64,000 bases of DNA from NCBI GenBank assembly GCA_016859345.1, contig CM029123.1, forward strand, positions 2,617,501 through 2,681,500, read 5' to 3'. Position numbers and translations under genes: made by a program. The notes beneath the pieces are model-generated. The model was not told the DNA's origin, searched no databases, and saw only the letters and a list, made by a program, of their open reading frames with translations. The DNA comes from Istiophorus platypterus (lineage: Eukaryota > Chordata > Actinopteri > Istiophoriformes > Istiophoridae). Positions within the stretch are counted from its first letter, which is position 1, and each line of letters starts with the position of its first letter. Of this stretch, positions 21,801 through 35,096 are shown in pieces.

Positions 21801-23861
21801 GTAGTGTCAACCCCGATCACTGATAAAGAGCAGATGCAAATCAACTGTATTTTAGCATGTTTCATAGTCGTCGGTCTCTGGGATACCACACACCAACCAT
21901 TTGTCATCTTTGTAGCAGACTTCTGAAAGATATCACCAGTATAAAAGCAATTGTCATAAAACTGCTAAAATGAGGTGCTGTTAAAAGAATTTTAAAAAGG
22001 GCCCAGCATCTCCAGAATTCCAAACAGAAAATAAAGGTTATCCCTAACCATAATTATGAACTTTCCGCAAGCTTAACCATAATATAGCTACTATGCAGAC
22101 ATAGTGTACTACCTGAAGATTGTACAATGGCAATGGATGGAAAAAAATATCCCTTGATGGAACATGGTTTTCAATTCCCCATCAATGTTTTTTTCTGTCT
22201 AGGACCTTAGTGTTACAAGCAGTACATTGAGGTCAATAACAATATGTCCACTGAATTCTACAACTCAAACCATGTACAAGATCCCTCAGAGTTAAAGGAA
22301 ACTAATCTGATTTGAACAAGTCACTCTGGTAAAAATTATTCATAAAATATTGCATGGGTACAGTGCATGAATTGGCTGTTTGTTGCCTGGTCAGGAAAAT
22401 GTCAAAAAAACAAAAATATGTCCTTGGCTGATTGTATAAACTGTTTTTCAACTTTTAGTTTTTTTGTTTTTTTTTTCAAATATTTACACACATCAGCATC
22501 CACCCCTCTTAATTCAAACCTGCATACACAAATACACACACATGCATGTGTGTGTGAACCTTTGCTCAAGGTGACAGCATTGATAGCTGCTCATACATAT
22601 TCATGAAACTTGCATTACAATAAATAAATAAGCAGCTTATCTTTTTTTTTTCTCTCCTGAATATTAAAGTAAGGACATTTGAACCTTTTGCACATTGCTG
22701 ACTCCAGCCATTGTAGTTTCACAAATGACAGCAACAGCAGCTGTGAAAAAAGTCAGATAAACAAATGTCATAATGTTGCCTCGTTTTTAAGATCCATCTC
22801 ACCCCCCCCCCCCATCCCTCTCTTCTTTAGCACTCTGTGGCTGCAGCTGTAGCAGGGACAAATTTTGCCTCATGAATATTTCAGACACAACATATTGTGA
22901 GCAACAAAGCCAGACATATCTTGGAGAAAAGTAACAGCTCTTCCCATAGTTTCCATTTCACTCCAAGCTCATTATTTATGAGGATGCCTTCCAAAAACGC
23001 CCTATATCTATGTAATACATGTAGTTATTTGCTTCAAAGATGATGGAGAGATATCTATAAACCAACTATAGGCAATCATGTTAGTGTCGTCAAGAATATC
23101 CCAACATTAATTGATGCAATAATATTTCTGCATACATATAATATATAAAATATACTGTCATGTATAATATGTATAATATGTTATCATATTCCCCAGAAAC
23201 ATTAGAAAAACGTCAGATTAAAGGAAGGATGTTGACTTAATAGAAGTGAACACTTAGACATAATAACTAATCAAAATTATTATGGGAGGAATCCCTCTCA
23301 AATGACAGTAATGTAACACAAAAGTAAAATTATGATTTACACACTATATATAATCAACTGTCTTTTGATCAATCTATTATAGGAGGCAAGGAAAAAAATT
23401 GTTGAACATTCTCCTCTGTAGCTGTTTATTATTTAGCTGGTTACTGTCCATGCTAATGATTTAGTATTTGGGTTTGTTTGGTTCATGTAGCAACAAGTTT
23501 TGCATCTTCTCAGAAGTGCACTTGCATAGTGCTGAAAAAGCTATCGATGTTCTCATCATGACACGGTAACTAGACTGAAGAGCTAATTGATTAGCCAGTG
23601 TGCCTATTTCCTCAAGATTACTCGAAGATATTCTAAAAAGATATGAGCAAGCTGCAGCAAACACTGACAGTCAAGGAGAAGGAAATCTACTAGCTACATT
23701 TAAAATACATTTCTTTTCTGTAACTGTTTGCCCTCTAAGCAGTCTTTACTGAGAACACAACACTGTTGTGATTGAATTTGAATAGCAGGTAATCTTATAC
23801 TAAAGCCTTGAGAAACTTGGCTAAATCATCAGAAAGCTCTTCTATTAATAATAATACTCTT
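18841..23861. other. nlgn1: AT-rich intron, no feature seen
   Basis: No coding pattern. A C-tract at 22803-22814 and a short CA/TG stretch near 22525-22556 are the only simple repeats. Open frames are short and lack family signatures. Confidence 0.5.
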
Positions 23862-24130
23862 GGGTGGCTGTAGCTAAGGAGATAGAGCAGGTCCACCAAT
23901 ATGAAGGTTGGTTCAATCCCTGGCTCCTCCAGTCCACATGTTAAAGTGTCCTAAATTGATGTTGATCAATGTACCATCAGTATTAGAATGTCTCAATTCA
24001 CCCATTCACAAAGCACTGTTTATATAAAACAGTGCTTTGTGAATGGGTGAATGTGACAGTAGGTAAAAGGCACTTTGAGTGGTCAATAACACCAGAAAAA
24101 TGCTTTATACGTGCAGTCCATTTACCATTT
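23862..24130 (+). mobile_element. tRNA-derived SINE, copy 1
   Basis: The tRNA-like head GGGTGGCTGTAGCTAAGGAG has an A-box-like segment, and the B box GGTTCAATCCC lies at 23910-23920. The SINE body follows (CTCCTCCAGTCCACATG, then CACTTTGAGTGG). The tail is GTGCAGTCCATTTACCATTT. The same head, body and tail order recurs at 46212-46479. The body contains a perfect inverted repeat at 23996-24052. Confidence 0.85.
23996..24052. repeat. Perfect 26-bp inverted repeat with 5-nt loop
   Basis: Arms at 23996-24021 and 24027-24052, loop ATATA. The arm is the SINE segment GCTTTGTGAATGGGTGAAT and its exact reverse complement. Confidence 0.97.
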
Positions 24131-27100
24131 AATCGCTTTATTTATGGAAATAGGAAGGCATCCTCCAATGTAGATTTTATATTCTAGAGTATGTTTAATC
24201 TGTGTTACATGGGCTCCTGCAGCCTCCTTCAACAAGCTCAACAAGCTCTATTCTAGTACAGGGAACTATGAAATCTGATTTTAAGGGGCTGCCAAGTCCC
24301 TTTAATTATGCTGTGATGTTGAATAAGCTATGTAGGAATAGAGCAGGCTGCACGTTAAAACGCTGGCTTCTTGCCCAGGTCCAAAGTCCCAATAGATACA
24401 TAAGGACCACCATTGCTACCAAGTTCTTTACAAGGTTTATTGGCACAGAGAAGGCCTCTTTTACAGCTAAATGTCACAATAGACATTTATGTTGCAAAAC
24501 TAGTATAATTCACAGTAAGAAAATTAAATTCATTGCAATGTGTATATATATTTCTTGCCTCCCAATGTACCTATTTATCCACTCACACATACATATATAT
24601 ATATATTTACACATATATATAAGTCAAGTTTTTGTTTGTTTGCACATTACATACATACATATATAACAGTGAGTGTACATGGAAAAGTAGGTGGATACGA
24701 TGATACTGGACCAGATGGTGTATGTGTTGAATGCTCAACACAGAAGCCTAGGTGGCACCTTGACTTGTTATTGAGACAGGGAATGGCACGATAACATTGG
24801 GGTGGTTATCAGAATACAAAATATATCCAATTAGATATGAATGTACACTACTTTTGGCTTACATTTCTAGATTGTAAAGTTAACACATTCTAAAATATTT
24901 TACATAGTGTTTTTTGGAGTTTAGAGAAAGTGTTACAATACCTTGGGGCTGTCACAGCATGACCTTTGACAGCAGGGAAAAAAAGTCTCTGACTCATAGG
25001 CGAAAATGGTCTCTATTAACATTTTTTCTTTTATTTTCCACTTCATGTATGCCAATTACTTGAATATGGTAGGTATTTTGCAGGCAATGAATGTGTAAAG
25101 AAATGCAAAAGTGTTTTTTGGAGTTTTAAATATATTAGAGACTAAAAGTCTGCTTCAATTTGTGTCATTTATGTAAAAAAATCTATCCCATATTAATGGA
25201 CTTACTATACTGACTGAAATACAGGAAAACATTATTCAAAAACTCAACGGATTAGGTTAGAAAATAACCAATATTTTTGCAATCATTTTGCCTCTGTAAT
25301 TTGTATTAATGTAACTTAGACTGATTTTGACTGTTCTCTTTGAAGAATTACCATTTGGCATTATCATTTCTGTAATCAAAGGCTTTAAGTATAGCACCAT
25401 TTTTTGTGCTTGTTAGGGGTTTTACTTAATCCTTCAGTGTATGCCTAAGTTTAAATCCAGAAGCTCCTCTTTGTCAATCTTCAGACTTCTTCTATCATTT
25501 CTCTGTTTGCAGTTTACTCAAATAAGTACATGAAAAGTCGTTGACTCTATCCCAAATTGCTACCTACTGTCTCATCTGTAATATTTATGTGCTGCACTAA
25601 CAAATAAAGAAGAATGGCAGAGCAGCTTATTGCCACAATGAGAAGTAATGGGATTTAATTTGGTGTTGCACTACTACATAAATCATTTAAAGCCCTGCAG
25701 TCATATTCACTCTAGAGGTGCTCCATAATGGACCAGCCTTGGCATTAATCGACATCTTTCCTTCTGTTTCTCTTTTGCTCTGTGTCTATTTACTCTGTAT
25801 ATTCTAACTCAGTTTTAACATGGGTTTTTAAGTCTGGTTTGTGGTTTTGGTATCTCACTATAGGGTAATTGTATAAACAATTATGTTTATTTAATAGGAT
25901 GACAGTGTTTTACAAGACCAATGGGGGTGACATTATTTCATCTTACCCAAAGTAAAACAGTTAAAAAAGTCCCACACATCTGCCACTGAAGTGTTCACTA
26001 CTCACATTAACACTGACATAAATTGATTACATTTACAAGAGAAGCAAGTGAGTCAAATTATGTTACTTTCCAATCAGCTCCTCGTATCAGCTATAAAGAA
26101 AAATGATAATCACGGCTTTAACAGTACATATGAGATATGAACACATGCCATAAAGGAAAATGAATCAGATTGTATTGGGGAAAGATGCCAAAACTATCAA
26201 CAGTCAATTCATTAAAATCAAGCAACATATGTAGACAAGCAGACTGCTGACAAAGATCACTGTAGTGTGGGTGGAGGTCATTTTAGTAGACTAAAGCTGA
26301 GTTGTCTAAAAGTGTTTCTAATCCTATTTCTAACTGTTATCTTATATCAGAAATGTGGTTACTGACAAAGATAATCTGGTGAGGACTCTGAACCTGTCTC
26401 TCAATAACAATGTATCTCAACAGCGATGAAATTAAAAAGCTGTTCCATCTGTAACAAGCAGCTGGATGTGGATAATGGCAGCCTTAATATACACTGTACA
26501 ATGACCCTTCCATTGGCTGTTAATGGTGCTGAAGCACTCTGATAGTTCTTCCGACAATTAATGTTTCTGTGTAGCCTATTGTCCACATATTGCATCAGTG
26601 CACAGTGTGAGGTCACTTTGTAAATAGGAAATAGATCTCTTCAGATGGTGATTGTTTAGATTGAAAGTATTCCCGCTGGCTCTGTGTGATGGGCAGTAAA
26701 AATATATGTAAAGAAAAAAGAGCAACAATGCTTTCTATCCATTTCATTCCCATACAATAGGCAACTTAAAGGGTTAGTTCAGATGTTTGATATAAAGTGC
26801 TATAGGTTACATTACCACCACAACATGCTATTCAATTGATGCTCATTTTTGTCACACAAAAAAATGAATTATCCACAGGTTCTGAATGTCACAGAGATCA
26901 CTTTTTCTCCCCAAAGAATAACCTCCAAGGGTCAGGTTGAGTCTGTTGTTCAGAGTTCAATCATTTTGCCAAGCCACTGCACGTTATACTGCTTTCTGAA
27001 TTTGCTTTCACTCTCTTTCCCTCTCTCGACCTGTCTCTCTGTCTTTAACTATTTCTCCAGAGAAATTTATTAGGAAGTTGAGATCATTAAGAAGCTTCAC

Positions 27101-27141
27101 TCATGTGCTGCTGGGCTTCAGTGTTTAATTTCACACCAAAC
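24131..27141. other. nlgn1: AT-rich intron
   Basis: Short TA/CATA-rich stretches near 24590-24620 and 24650-24663. Otherwise nothing recognisable. Confidence 0.5.
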
Positions 27142-27205
27142 GAGGGGAGGAGGACAAGGAGGAGGAGGAGGAGAAGGTGAAGGGAGGAGAGGGAAGAGGG
27201 TCGAG
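27142..27205 (+). repeat. Purine-rich (GGA)n-like tract
   Basis: About 64 nt almost entirely A/G, just upstream of a (GT)n array. Confidence 0.85.
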
Positions 27206-27253
27206 GATTGTCTGTGGATAGATTTGTTAATTTCATATGTGCTTTGGGCTTTG

Positions 27254-27257
<4 letters not shown>

Positions 27258-27301
<44 letters not shown>
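27258..27301 (+). repeat. (GT)n microsatellite
   Basis: Uninterrupted GT array of about 22 units at the left of duplication copy 1. Confidence 0.98.
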
Positions 27302-27303
<2 letters not shown>

Positions 27304-27895
27304 CTGTGGGCATGTATTTGTGTACATATGCTCATTATTGTAAATCTAGCAATTAGCCTCGCCAGTTCATTGAGTTGGTGGCTCTAATTGGACCGTTAAA
27401 CCTACCGCCACTCAAATGTCTCACTGTACAGCACAAGTGTGCTAAGACAAACACACATATACAAACACACACTGTGCATTATTGGATCTTCAAAGCGTGT
27501 ACATAGCTGTGTGTATTTCTACACACACATATTGAAAGGATCACTCCAACATAATTAATGTGTATAGTCCTGTGTGGTCAAAGATAATGTGCTCAATATT
27601 CACATATTGCCAAACATATGGAACCTCTTACACACACATAAACATAAGGAGACACAATCTTTTTGCTTGAAATGTTATAGCAGACATTAGATCTAAATTC
27701 AAGGGCCCTTTGTTTGTGCGTGCGTGTTTGTGTTGGGTTGTATGTGTGTGCGTTGGAATGTATTTGTGTACATATGCTCATTACTGTAAATCCAGCAATT
27801 AGCCTCACCAGTGCATTGAGTCGGTGGCTCTAATTGGACCCTTAAACCTACTGCCACTCAAATGTCTCATTGTACTGCACATAAAGATGCTGAAA

Positions 27896-27935
27896 CACAC
27901 ACACCACACACACACACGCACACACACACACACAC
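27896..27935 (+). repeat. (CA)n microsatellite
   Basis: CA repeats with CCA and GCA breaks inside duplication copy 2. Confidence 0.95.
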
Positions 27936-28468
27936 TGAAAGAATCACTCCAAGATAAATAGTGAGCATGGCCCTGTATGCTCAAAGACAATGTGCTCAAT
28001 ATTCACTCATTGCCAATAACCTTAACCCTCCCACATAAGGAGACACAACCATTTTGGTTGGAATGCTATATCAGACCTTAGATCTAAATTCAAGGGTTTT
28101 TTGTTTGTGTGTGCGTGTGTAAGTGTGTGCGTGCTAATGTGTCAGCACATTGAAGACAGCAATAGACACCTCAGCACCCTGAGATACACAGCAACTGTCA
28201 ATAAGTCATCACTTCTTTCATTAAGCATATTGGCAGGTGGTCAAATAAGTTGTGTGTGTGTGGTCTCTTCAGTTCCTGCTTGTTCAGTAAATCTTTGACT
28301 GTGCTGTTTTTTGTCCATTCAAGGCCCATTTAACCAATAAACTACTGTTTTTGTGTTTGTGTCTTATAAAAGCCTACACAGATAGAAATTTAAAATCTAT
28401 GAGTCTCAGCATGCAGTGTGTGAGTGTCTGTGCTGGCAGGTAAAAGCAAAGGCGATGTATAATCTGTG

Positions 28469-28470
<2 letters not shown>

Positions 28471-28508
<38 letters not shown>

Positions 28509-28511
28509 TGT
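28471..28511 (+). repeat. (TG)n microsatellite
   Basis: TG array with one TTTG break, followed closely by a purine-rich GGAGGAGGAGAAGG stretch (28536-28551). Confidence 0.97.
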
Positions 28512-28551
28512 ATGTGTCCAGATGGAGGATTGATGTAGGAGGAGGAGAAGG

Positions 28552-30104
28552 TGTATTAAGAGACCATTGGCGCAGGGTAAGAGGTTGGGATGGAGACTGA
28601 ACAGAAGCTAACAACCATGAACAGGAGATGGCAAATAAATGAATGATCTCTAGTGAATGATCATTCATAAAATTTACACATTTAAACATGGAGGGCTGTA
28701 TTAATGTGGCGGTTCTCTTACCCTTGCAAGTGGCGCTTTCTTTTGCTCAGAATTCTCTTTGCTTAACTCAACAGATAACTTCAGATGCGATAGTGCAAAG
28801 AGAGCTGTTCGTACCTTGGTGGAAACTGGGTGTTAGATATTGCACTGAGAATAGATGTCTCAGAACCACATCTGTTCCTGTAACAAACTAACTCCACTGG
28901 CAATTTGGCTATTATCTCAACAAGATCAAAAGAAATACTTGGAGGAAATATACTGATACTATAATAATGATTAAAAATGTAAGGAAATAATGTTAATTAA
29001 GCCCTCTCCAGGCAGTAGATGCATTTAGACTGACATGTCATGTTAGAATATTGTAAAAATTGCCTAATAAGTTTATTTATTGTAGTCTATTTAATTTGTT
29101 TGTACTTAATTTATTGATATAAATTAAACTTACAGCATATGTTGTGCATTGCAACTTTGTACTGTATTTAGGGCTTCTCATGCTGTTCAAATAATATTTT
29201 ATCTTGGTGAAGCCTTTTTCATTTGCTGAGTCATTGTTGTCATGCTTCATTTCGATTGGCTCAGCTGTTTCCAAGCTATGAGACCAGTGATGTGACAGGC
29301 TAAGAGTCTATTTATTAATCTCCCAACCTTGAGTACTATTGTCCACTTCACTTTTGCATATTTTTTTGCACTTGCATAACTGAAATAAAGCCTAGACTAG
29401 ATACGCACAAGATACTGGCACTGGACCTTAAGAAACACCATCAGTCAAACCAGACCTCAAGCCCTTTTTGGGATATAATCTTGTTTTGTTGTTTGAACAG
29501 CCTTTGTGCTGTATTATTTTTTGTATGCATTTTTTAAAATTATTTATCCATTTACACCTGAGTACTGACAAGGCCTTTTGCGTGCTGCACAAGTGTAATA
29601 TCCCAAAGGGCTCAAACTCAGCCACTGTGGTCACTGTGCAATGTCTAACATTTGTAGTCCAAACACAAGGCATGTTTTTCTTCCTCAATGAAAACCTGAC
29701 ACTTTCTCATAGCCTGAAGGTTTTTCTACAATGGAAGCAATATGTTGATGCTACAAGGAATAAGCTGCAGATGGACTGGCACTACAGCACATATCAACAG
29801 CTCAGGAATAGTCACCTAGTTAGGAAAAAAATTAAAAAGAGGATGAATGGTGTTGACCAAAGCCAGAGACTGAGGTAAAGAGAGTGAGGGGTACAAGGAG
29901 AAAATAATAAGAATATTCTTGAGAAAACAAAGAACTTCAAAAGCCAAAGAAGAAATCTAAAATAAACCAAACGAATACTCTCAAATATGCACCACCTCAT
30001 GGCAGTCTTAATGTCTGTACAGTCTCAAGTGGTCGAGAAACAAGCTAACTTATGGTTAAGCATCCTCGATAAGTACATGCAGCAGTACAATACATATGTA
30101 TCTG
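28552..30104. other. nlgn1: AT-rich intron, no feature seen
   Basis: An open frame at 29468-29878 has no recognisable domain and is not supported as a gene. Confidence 0.5.
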
Positions 30105-30105
30105 C

Positions 30106-30169
<64 letters not shown>
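30105..30169 (+). repeat. (GATA)n microsatellite
   Basis: About 16 uninterrupted GATA units. Confidence 0.98.
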
Positions 30170-32892
30170 AATAAATTTGCTGTGCTCTTTTGGAAAAGCA
30201 GACTGATTTATTCTGTCTTTCATGTGTCTTTTATGTTTATGCATTTATGTTTATGCATGTGCTCTCACCTCCTCTCCCATGTGCTGCCTTTTTCTAGTTT
30301 TTCCCTAGTGTGCTTCCAGATTAGGTGCTTCCACCGGTTAATGTATCACATCAATAATTCTATATGGGGGAATGCAGCTAGTGGAGGGAATGGGAGAAGG
30401 TGAAGGAAATGGAACAAAGCAAGGGAGGGAGGAAGCCTTGATCTACTACAGCCTAAGATCCTTGCATCTGACACCAGTGACAACCAAAATCTCTTAAGTC
30501 CTCTGATGTAATGTAATTTTATTATTTCTAGTATTTTATTATTGTCTGCCACTTTTCTCTCCTTTTCTCGTCAAAATTCACATTCTCTTTACCTTAAGAA
30601 TGAATGATGGTGATGTCATCTTTCTTCATAGCTAGCTAACCATCTTCATGAAAACTGGTGAAAGGCAAAGAGGAAATTGACATAGCTCAACAAGTTGTCA
30701 GACTTACATGAATAATTTTCAATGTATTTGTTTCATCAGTGTGATGAACCAAAAGTGAAAATGGTACAATGGATAAATCAATTGCTAGTGAGTCTTTAGG
30801 GCAATAAATAAATACATTAATAAACCTCCCTCTGGGAGAAAAATTGTATTACATGAGAACAATAATCATGGTGAATAGATGAAATGAAAAGAAATGGGTT
30901 AGCTTTCACATTCGTCTGAAACATATTGCCTTATTTCATAATTGTGGTGCCGAGTCCTCTGTGACACACATTATGCATGCCAGTATGGAAACACAGCAAC
31001 ATTCGTTGTCCACACTGATCTTCTGTGTCCAGTTTAAAGTCAATATAGGCCTTATCAGTTATTAGGTGTTTGGTTGGGTTGTAAAGACCCTCAGAAGAAT
31101 TATCCACATAATATCTATACACATCCAACCATTTGATAAGTTTGTCCATCAACTTTATCATTATTTCATTTAATATATCATTATTTGCATAGTTCTTGTT
31201 CCATTAAAGTTGGCGCTCTGATGGCTGGATGGGTGTAAATCCAGGGCACTTTCATACAGGGATGTATCTAAATAAGGATACACTCTCAGCGGACCAAAGC
31301 TGAATATATACAGATGTTAAACCAGCTAACATAAAGCAGTATTATCTACACACTTAAGTATCAGTGGTTGGAAAAAAGAAAATTTGTGCAAATATTAATA
31401 TTTCTTAGCAAGAAACAGGTTTCTCCAATATTGCCAACAGAAGGTTTGTTGCAAAATTTGAAAGCTCCACTATTTATGTCCATAATGGAGACAGGTAGAA
31501 GGAGACTCAAAGTAGGTGGAAAAAAATGAGAGTGAAAGACAGGGAGAAGAGTTAGTGAAAAAAGAGACAGACAAGAGAGGTAAAGCATCCCTCTCTCCAT
31601 AACTGGGTTCCAGTCATGTTGGTCCGTCACATTGGATCTGGGTTCCTGCTGTCTCCTCCAAAAGGAGAATAGACCACATTCTGGTCAGCACAGCCATTAC
31701 ACCCTTGGACGGTAGAATAAAGCACTGAATAGGCCATAACAGCACTGCTTCAAAGAGAAATTTTCAGCATGTTTCAGGAAGAAAAACCTGAAAGGGCATC
31801 TCAAAACATATATTTCCATTATGATCCTCATGATGTTTTCTTAGCAGGCAACAGTAAGACCTTTTTTAATGTCTTATTAACTTCCTTCAAACACTCAATT
31901 TGGCCTGGGAGTTTAAGTGTGAATTATCTGATAAAGGGGAAAATATGCTTAGAAAAACAGATCATTTATAGAAGTAATTGCAAGAAATAGTATTTGCCTA
32001 ATTACAACATAGACTGTCACACAATCTGTGTCTAATATGACTTTGACATTAGGTTGATAATGTTCCCATCATTTCAGAAGGTATATATCTCACTGATCTC
32101 ATTTAGCACCTGTCACATATCATATCATATAATTTTATGATGATAATGATCATAATTCACTTTCAGTGTCCTTACATATTGTTAATGTCATGTTAACAGT
32201 AGCTGTCAGTAGCAGCTGCTGTTCCTTTCCTTTCTGTTCTGTCTTAAATCTAAAGTGCCAAACTCAGTCATTGATCAGCTTTTTGTAACCACAACTCTGT
32301 GATTTGGATCCATTAAAGAATGGAAGCGGGAGTGATTGATGGAGCAGAAAACAGGAGGTGTGTGTGAGAAACTACTTTTAAAGGAACCTGAATTTATACT
32401 AGTAGGAGATGAATTAATTATAACATAGACTGAAAGACTGATTTGTTAGATTAAGTCTGATGTTTCGGGTTTTTTTTAATTATTATTTTTCATCTGTACA
32501 GGTGGGATTCATTGGGGTATTGTAGGCTTTTCATTTGTAGGAGAAAGAAAAACTGAAAATAAACCAATCTGAACCAAGAGGATGACTGGAGCTTTTAAAA
32601 TGATTAGTAAGGAATTCAATCTGCTTGTACCTTCAGGGCCTGAGCAGTTTTGTTTCCTTTGGCCTGGATGTTGATGATTGGCTGTGGTGGTTTTTCCTTT
32701 GTAATTTAATCCTCACTGACATCACATATGAGAAACCAGGGTATAGAGTTGCAAGTGGGACTTTTTTTTGGGCACCCAGGGTTCTGGAATTTAGCCGCAT
32801 TTGTTTTCTAAATAGACTTTAGGCCAATGTCAGTCTTTGACCCTGTCTTGACCTGCTCTCTGATAAACTTGTAAACTGTCTTCAGTCACACC

Positions 32893-32893
<1 letters not shown>
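30170..32893. other. nlgn1: AT-rich intron, no feature seen
   Basis: No repeat family or coding signal recognised. Confidence 0.5.
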
Positions 32894-32930
<37 letters not shown>

Positions 32931-32944
32931 TTAACAACAACAAC

Positions 32945-32977
<33 letters not shown>

Positions 32978-32990
32978 GAGAAGAAGAAAT

Positions 32991-33040
<50 letters not shown>

Positions 33041-33041
33041 C

Positions 33042-33116
<75 letters not shown>

Positions 33117-33117
33117 G
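32894..33117 (+). repeat. Cluster of (ATT)n, (AAT)n and (GATA)n microsatellites
   Basis: ATT units at 32894-32928, a short ACAACAACAA spacer, AAT units at 32947-32977, an AGAAGAAG stretch, then about 31 GATA units at 32992-33117 with one GACA interruption. The ATT and AAT arrays are mutually complementary and could pair. Confidence 0.97.
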
Positions 33118-34943
33118 CATGCTAAAGCAAAGATCATACATTGCTGAAACCTGATAAAACATTCAACATTTTAAATCAGGACTCAGAGGAGATCTCATCT
33201 GAAAATGAAGAGAGACTAAGAATGACATAGAAAGAGGGAGGTTGAGTCATATGGAGTAAAAGTCAAGGATGTCTTTACCTGATAGTCATACAACCTGACA
33301 TCAGCATATCAAAGCCCATCACCTGGTTGAAGTCTTGTGTCAGCTTTCCTAAGGGAATGTCATACATGAAAGAGAGAGTATTTGAAGAGCTCAGAAAGAA
33401 CTGAGCTGAAATGTAATTTCCCTTTAAATTGTCATTTTAGGGGTAGACACCTCTGAACTCCTTAAGAATTGATAAGTTCCACTGAAGTGATGAAATACAG
33501 CCATGACCATGTATTCAAACTTTAATAAATTCACTGCTGTCATTTCTGTACTGCTGGTCATTGATCAGAACCACTGTGAAAGAGTGTGTGTGAGTGTACA
33601 CTGTTGAACTGTTTCTATGGTGCAATACAAGAACCCTTACTGTTGCAGGATCTGATGTACTGCACCATGCAAACTTTGCCAGACTCTGTACAATGTGCTT
33701 CACAGATGATTCAACTCTCTCCCATTGTTTATCCTTATTAATATTATATTAACTATTTTTTTCTTTCACATTACTCCTGACATTACAATGTAGTCTCTGT
33801 AAACAAATAGCATCATGAATTCAGATGCATTGAATGTCCTAATGCACTCAGTTTTTAAAGGTAAAGAAATCAGCATCAGCTCACAGATGGAGAAAGGAAC
33901 CTTTCCCATCCCATGGCATCCATGCATTCAGGATGATAATATACTGTATTAATCAAAGATGGATACTGAACAAGGCAACATGTCTGCTTATGAGAAAAAC
34001 TACTCTTGCTCTGTACCTGTATGTCATCTAGCCTTATTTTCTGTCGTTGATTATTTTTAAAAGCAGTATTTTCTGTAGTTATCTTTTTTTTTTTTAATTT
34101 CCTAAAGTTCATCGGAATCATTTTAAAAATCTATTAAATTGCTGCCTTTAAAATGAGCACTCTTGATAATCATGCCAGGAACTCAAGACACTATACTTCT
34201 GTTATTTAAATCCTTCTTCTCACAGCATCTCTTTTGTTTGAAACTGGAGTTTGAGTTTTTTAAACTGAAAACATCAAATTAAGTTTACTTTATCTGTTTT
34301 CATGAAATTCTACAGCACAGCTCCTCCCAAATATCAACTGTAAGAGACATTATTGTCGTGAGTTGAGTCTGTAAAACAGTGCTTTCTCTTAGGCTGTATA
34401 CTGATTAGGTGACTTAAGGAGTGGAAGTACTGTTTGAAGGCTTGCCCCAAGGCAACAAAGTGATTGTACTACAGTGGCCACAATGGTCTAAAAGACTGGC
34501 AAGATAACCTAACAAATGGGGATATTTCATTGATTTCAATAATAAATACTGTAAATCTACTATTGATTAACAACTTTAATAACTATCTTTTGGCAATAAG
34601 TCATTGTCTGACCATTTTTTTTCCATTATCTCTATATATTTTTAAAGATTTAGAATTTTATCTTTAAGGCCAAAAGGTCAAACCAGTGTGCCTTGCACAT
34701 TCTTTACTGAACTTCCACTGAGCCTTTTTTTTGCCTTCTGCACCCAGACGCATTGTAAAACAAGAGCTCACAAATAAACCAGCGTATGAAGTAATCCTTT
34801 ATGATTGTTCTTTTTAATGTTTAAGACTTGATAATGGACAATGACTAGGCTTTTAATGTTTGAGGGACAATTTTCTCCAAGCACAACAGGAGCAACAATA
34901 AAAGATCGGACAGCTCTGAATAATTACAGTCAGGGCAGAGGGA
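33118..34943. other. nlgn1: AT-rich intron, no feature seen
   Basis: No recognised feature apart from short T tracts. Confidence 0.5.
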
Positions 34944-35096
34944 GTGTGTGTGTGTGTGTGTGTGAGAGAGAACTTGAGGAGGGAATGATGATTAACAACA
35001 GAGCAGACCTTGAGAAGGACAAGCTGCTAGTGGGACAGATGAAAGGAGATGGAAGAATGGGAGGAGGAGGAGGGACAGAGTAGAGAGGTGGACAGA
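34944..35096 (+). repeat. (GT)n array followed by purine-rich DNA
   Basis: GT units at 34944-34964 with GAGAGAGA, then a G/A-rich stretch including GGGAGGAGGAGGAGGGACAG near 35058-35078. Confidence 0.85.

Larger units (their letters stand above)
27245..28131. repeat. Two-copy tandem duplication, 446-bp period
   Basis: Copy 1 (about 27245-27700) and copy 2 (about 27700-28131) share the same order: a TG-rich microsatellite, GTATTTGTGTACATATGCTCATTA, GCAATTAGCCTC, GGTGGCTCTAATTGGACC, CA repeats, ATCACTCCAA, AATGTGCTCAATATTCAC, AAGGAGACACAA and AGATCTAAATTCAAGGG. Matching landmarks lie 446 bp apart (27315 versus 27761). The copies differ by scattered substitutions and by microsatellite length. 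Confidence 0.93.

Noticed and set aside
23862..23935. tRNA gene
   Set aside because: tRNA-like A and B boxes are present, but the SINE body and tail follow and a second copy exists at 46212, so it is a SINE head.
24202..24794. 154-codon open frame and overlapping frame
   Set aside because: No recognisable domain, its end runs through TA/CATA simple sequence, and no splice context supports an exon.
35000..35096. Acidic/basic stretch considered as a neuroligin A2 exon
   Set aside because: Wording does not match A2 inserts, and flanking splice sites in the right phase are absent.
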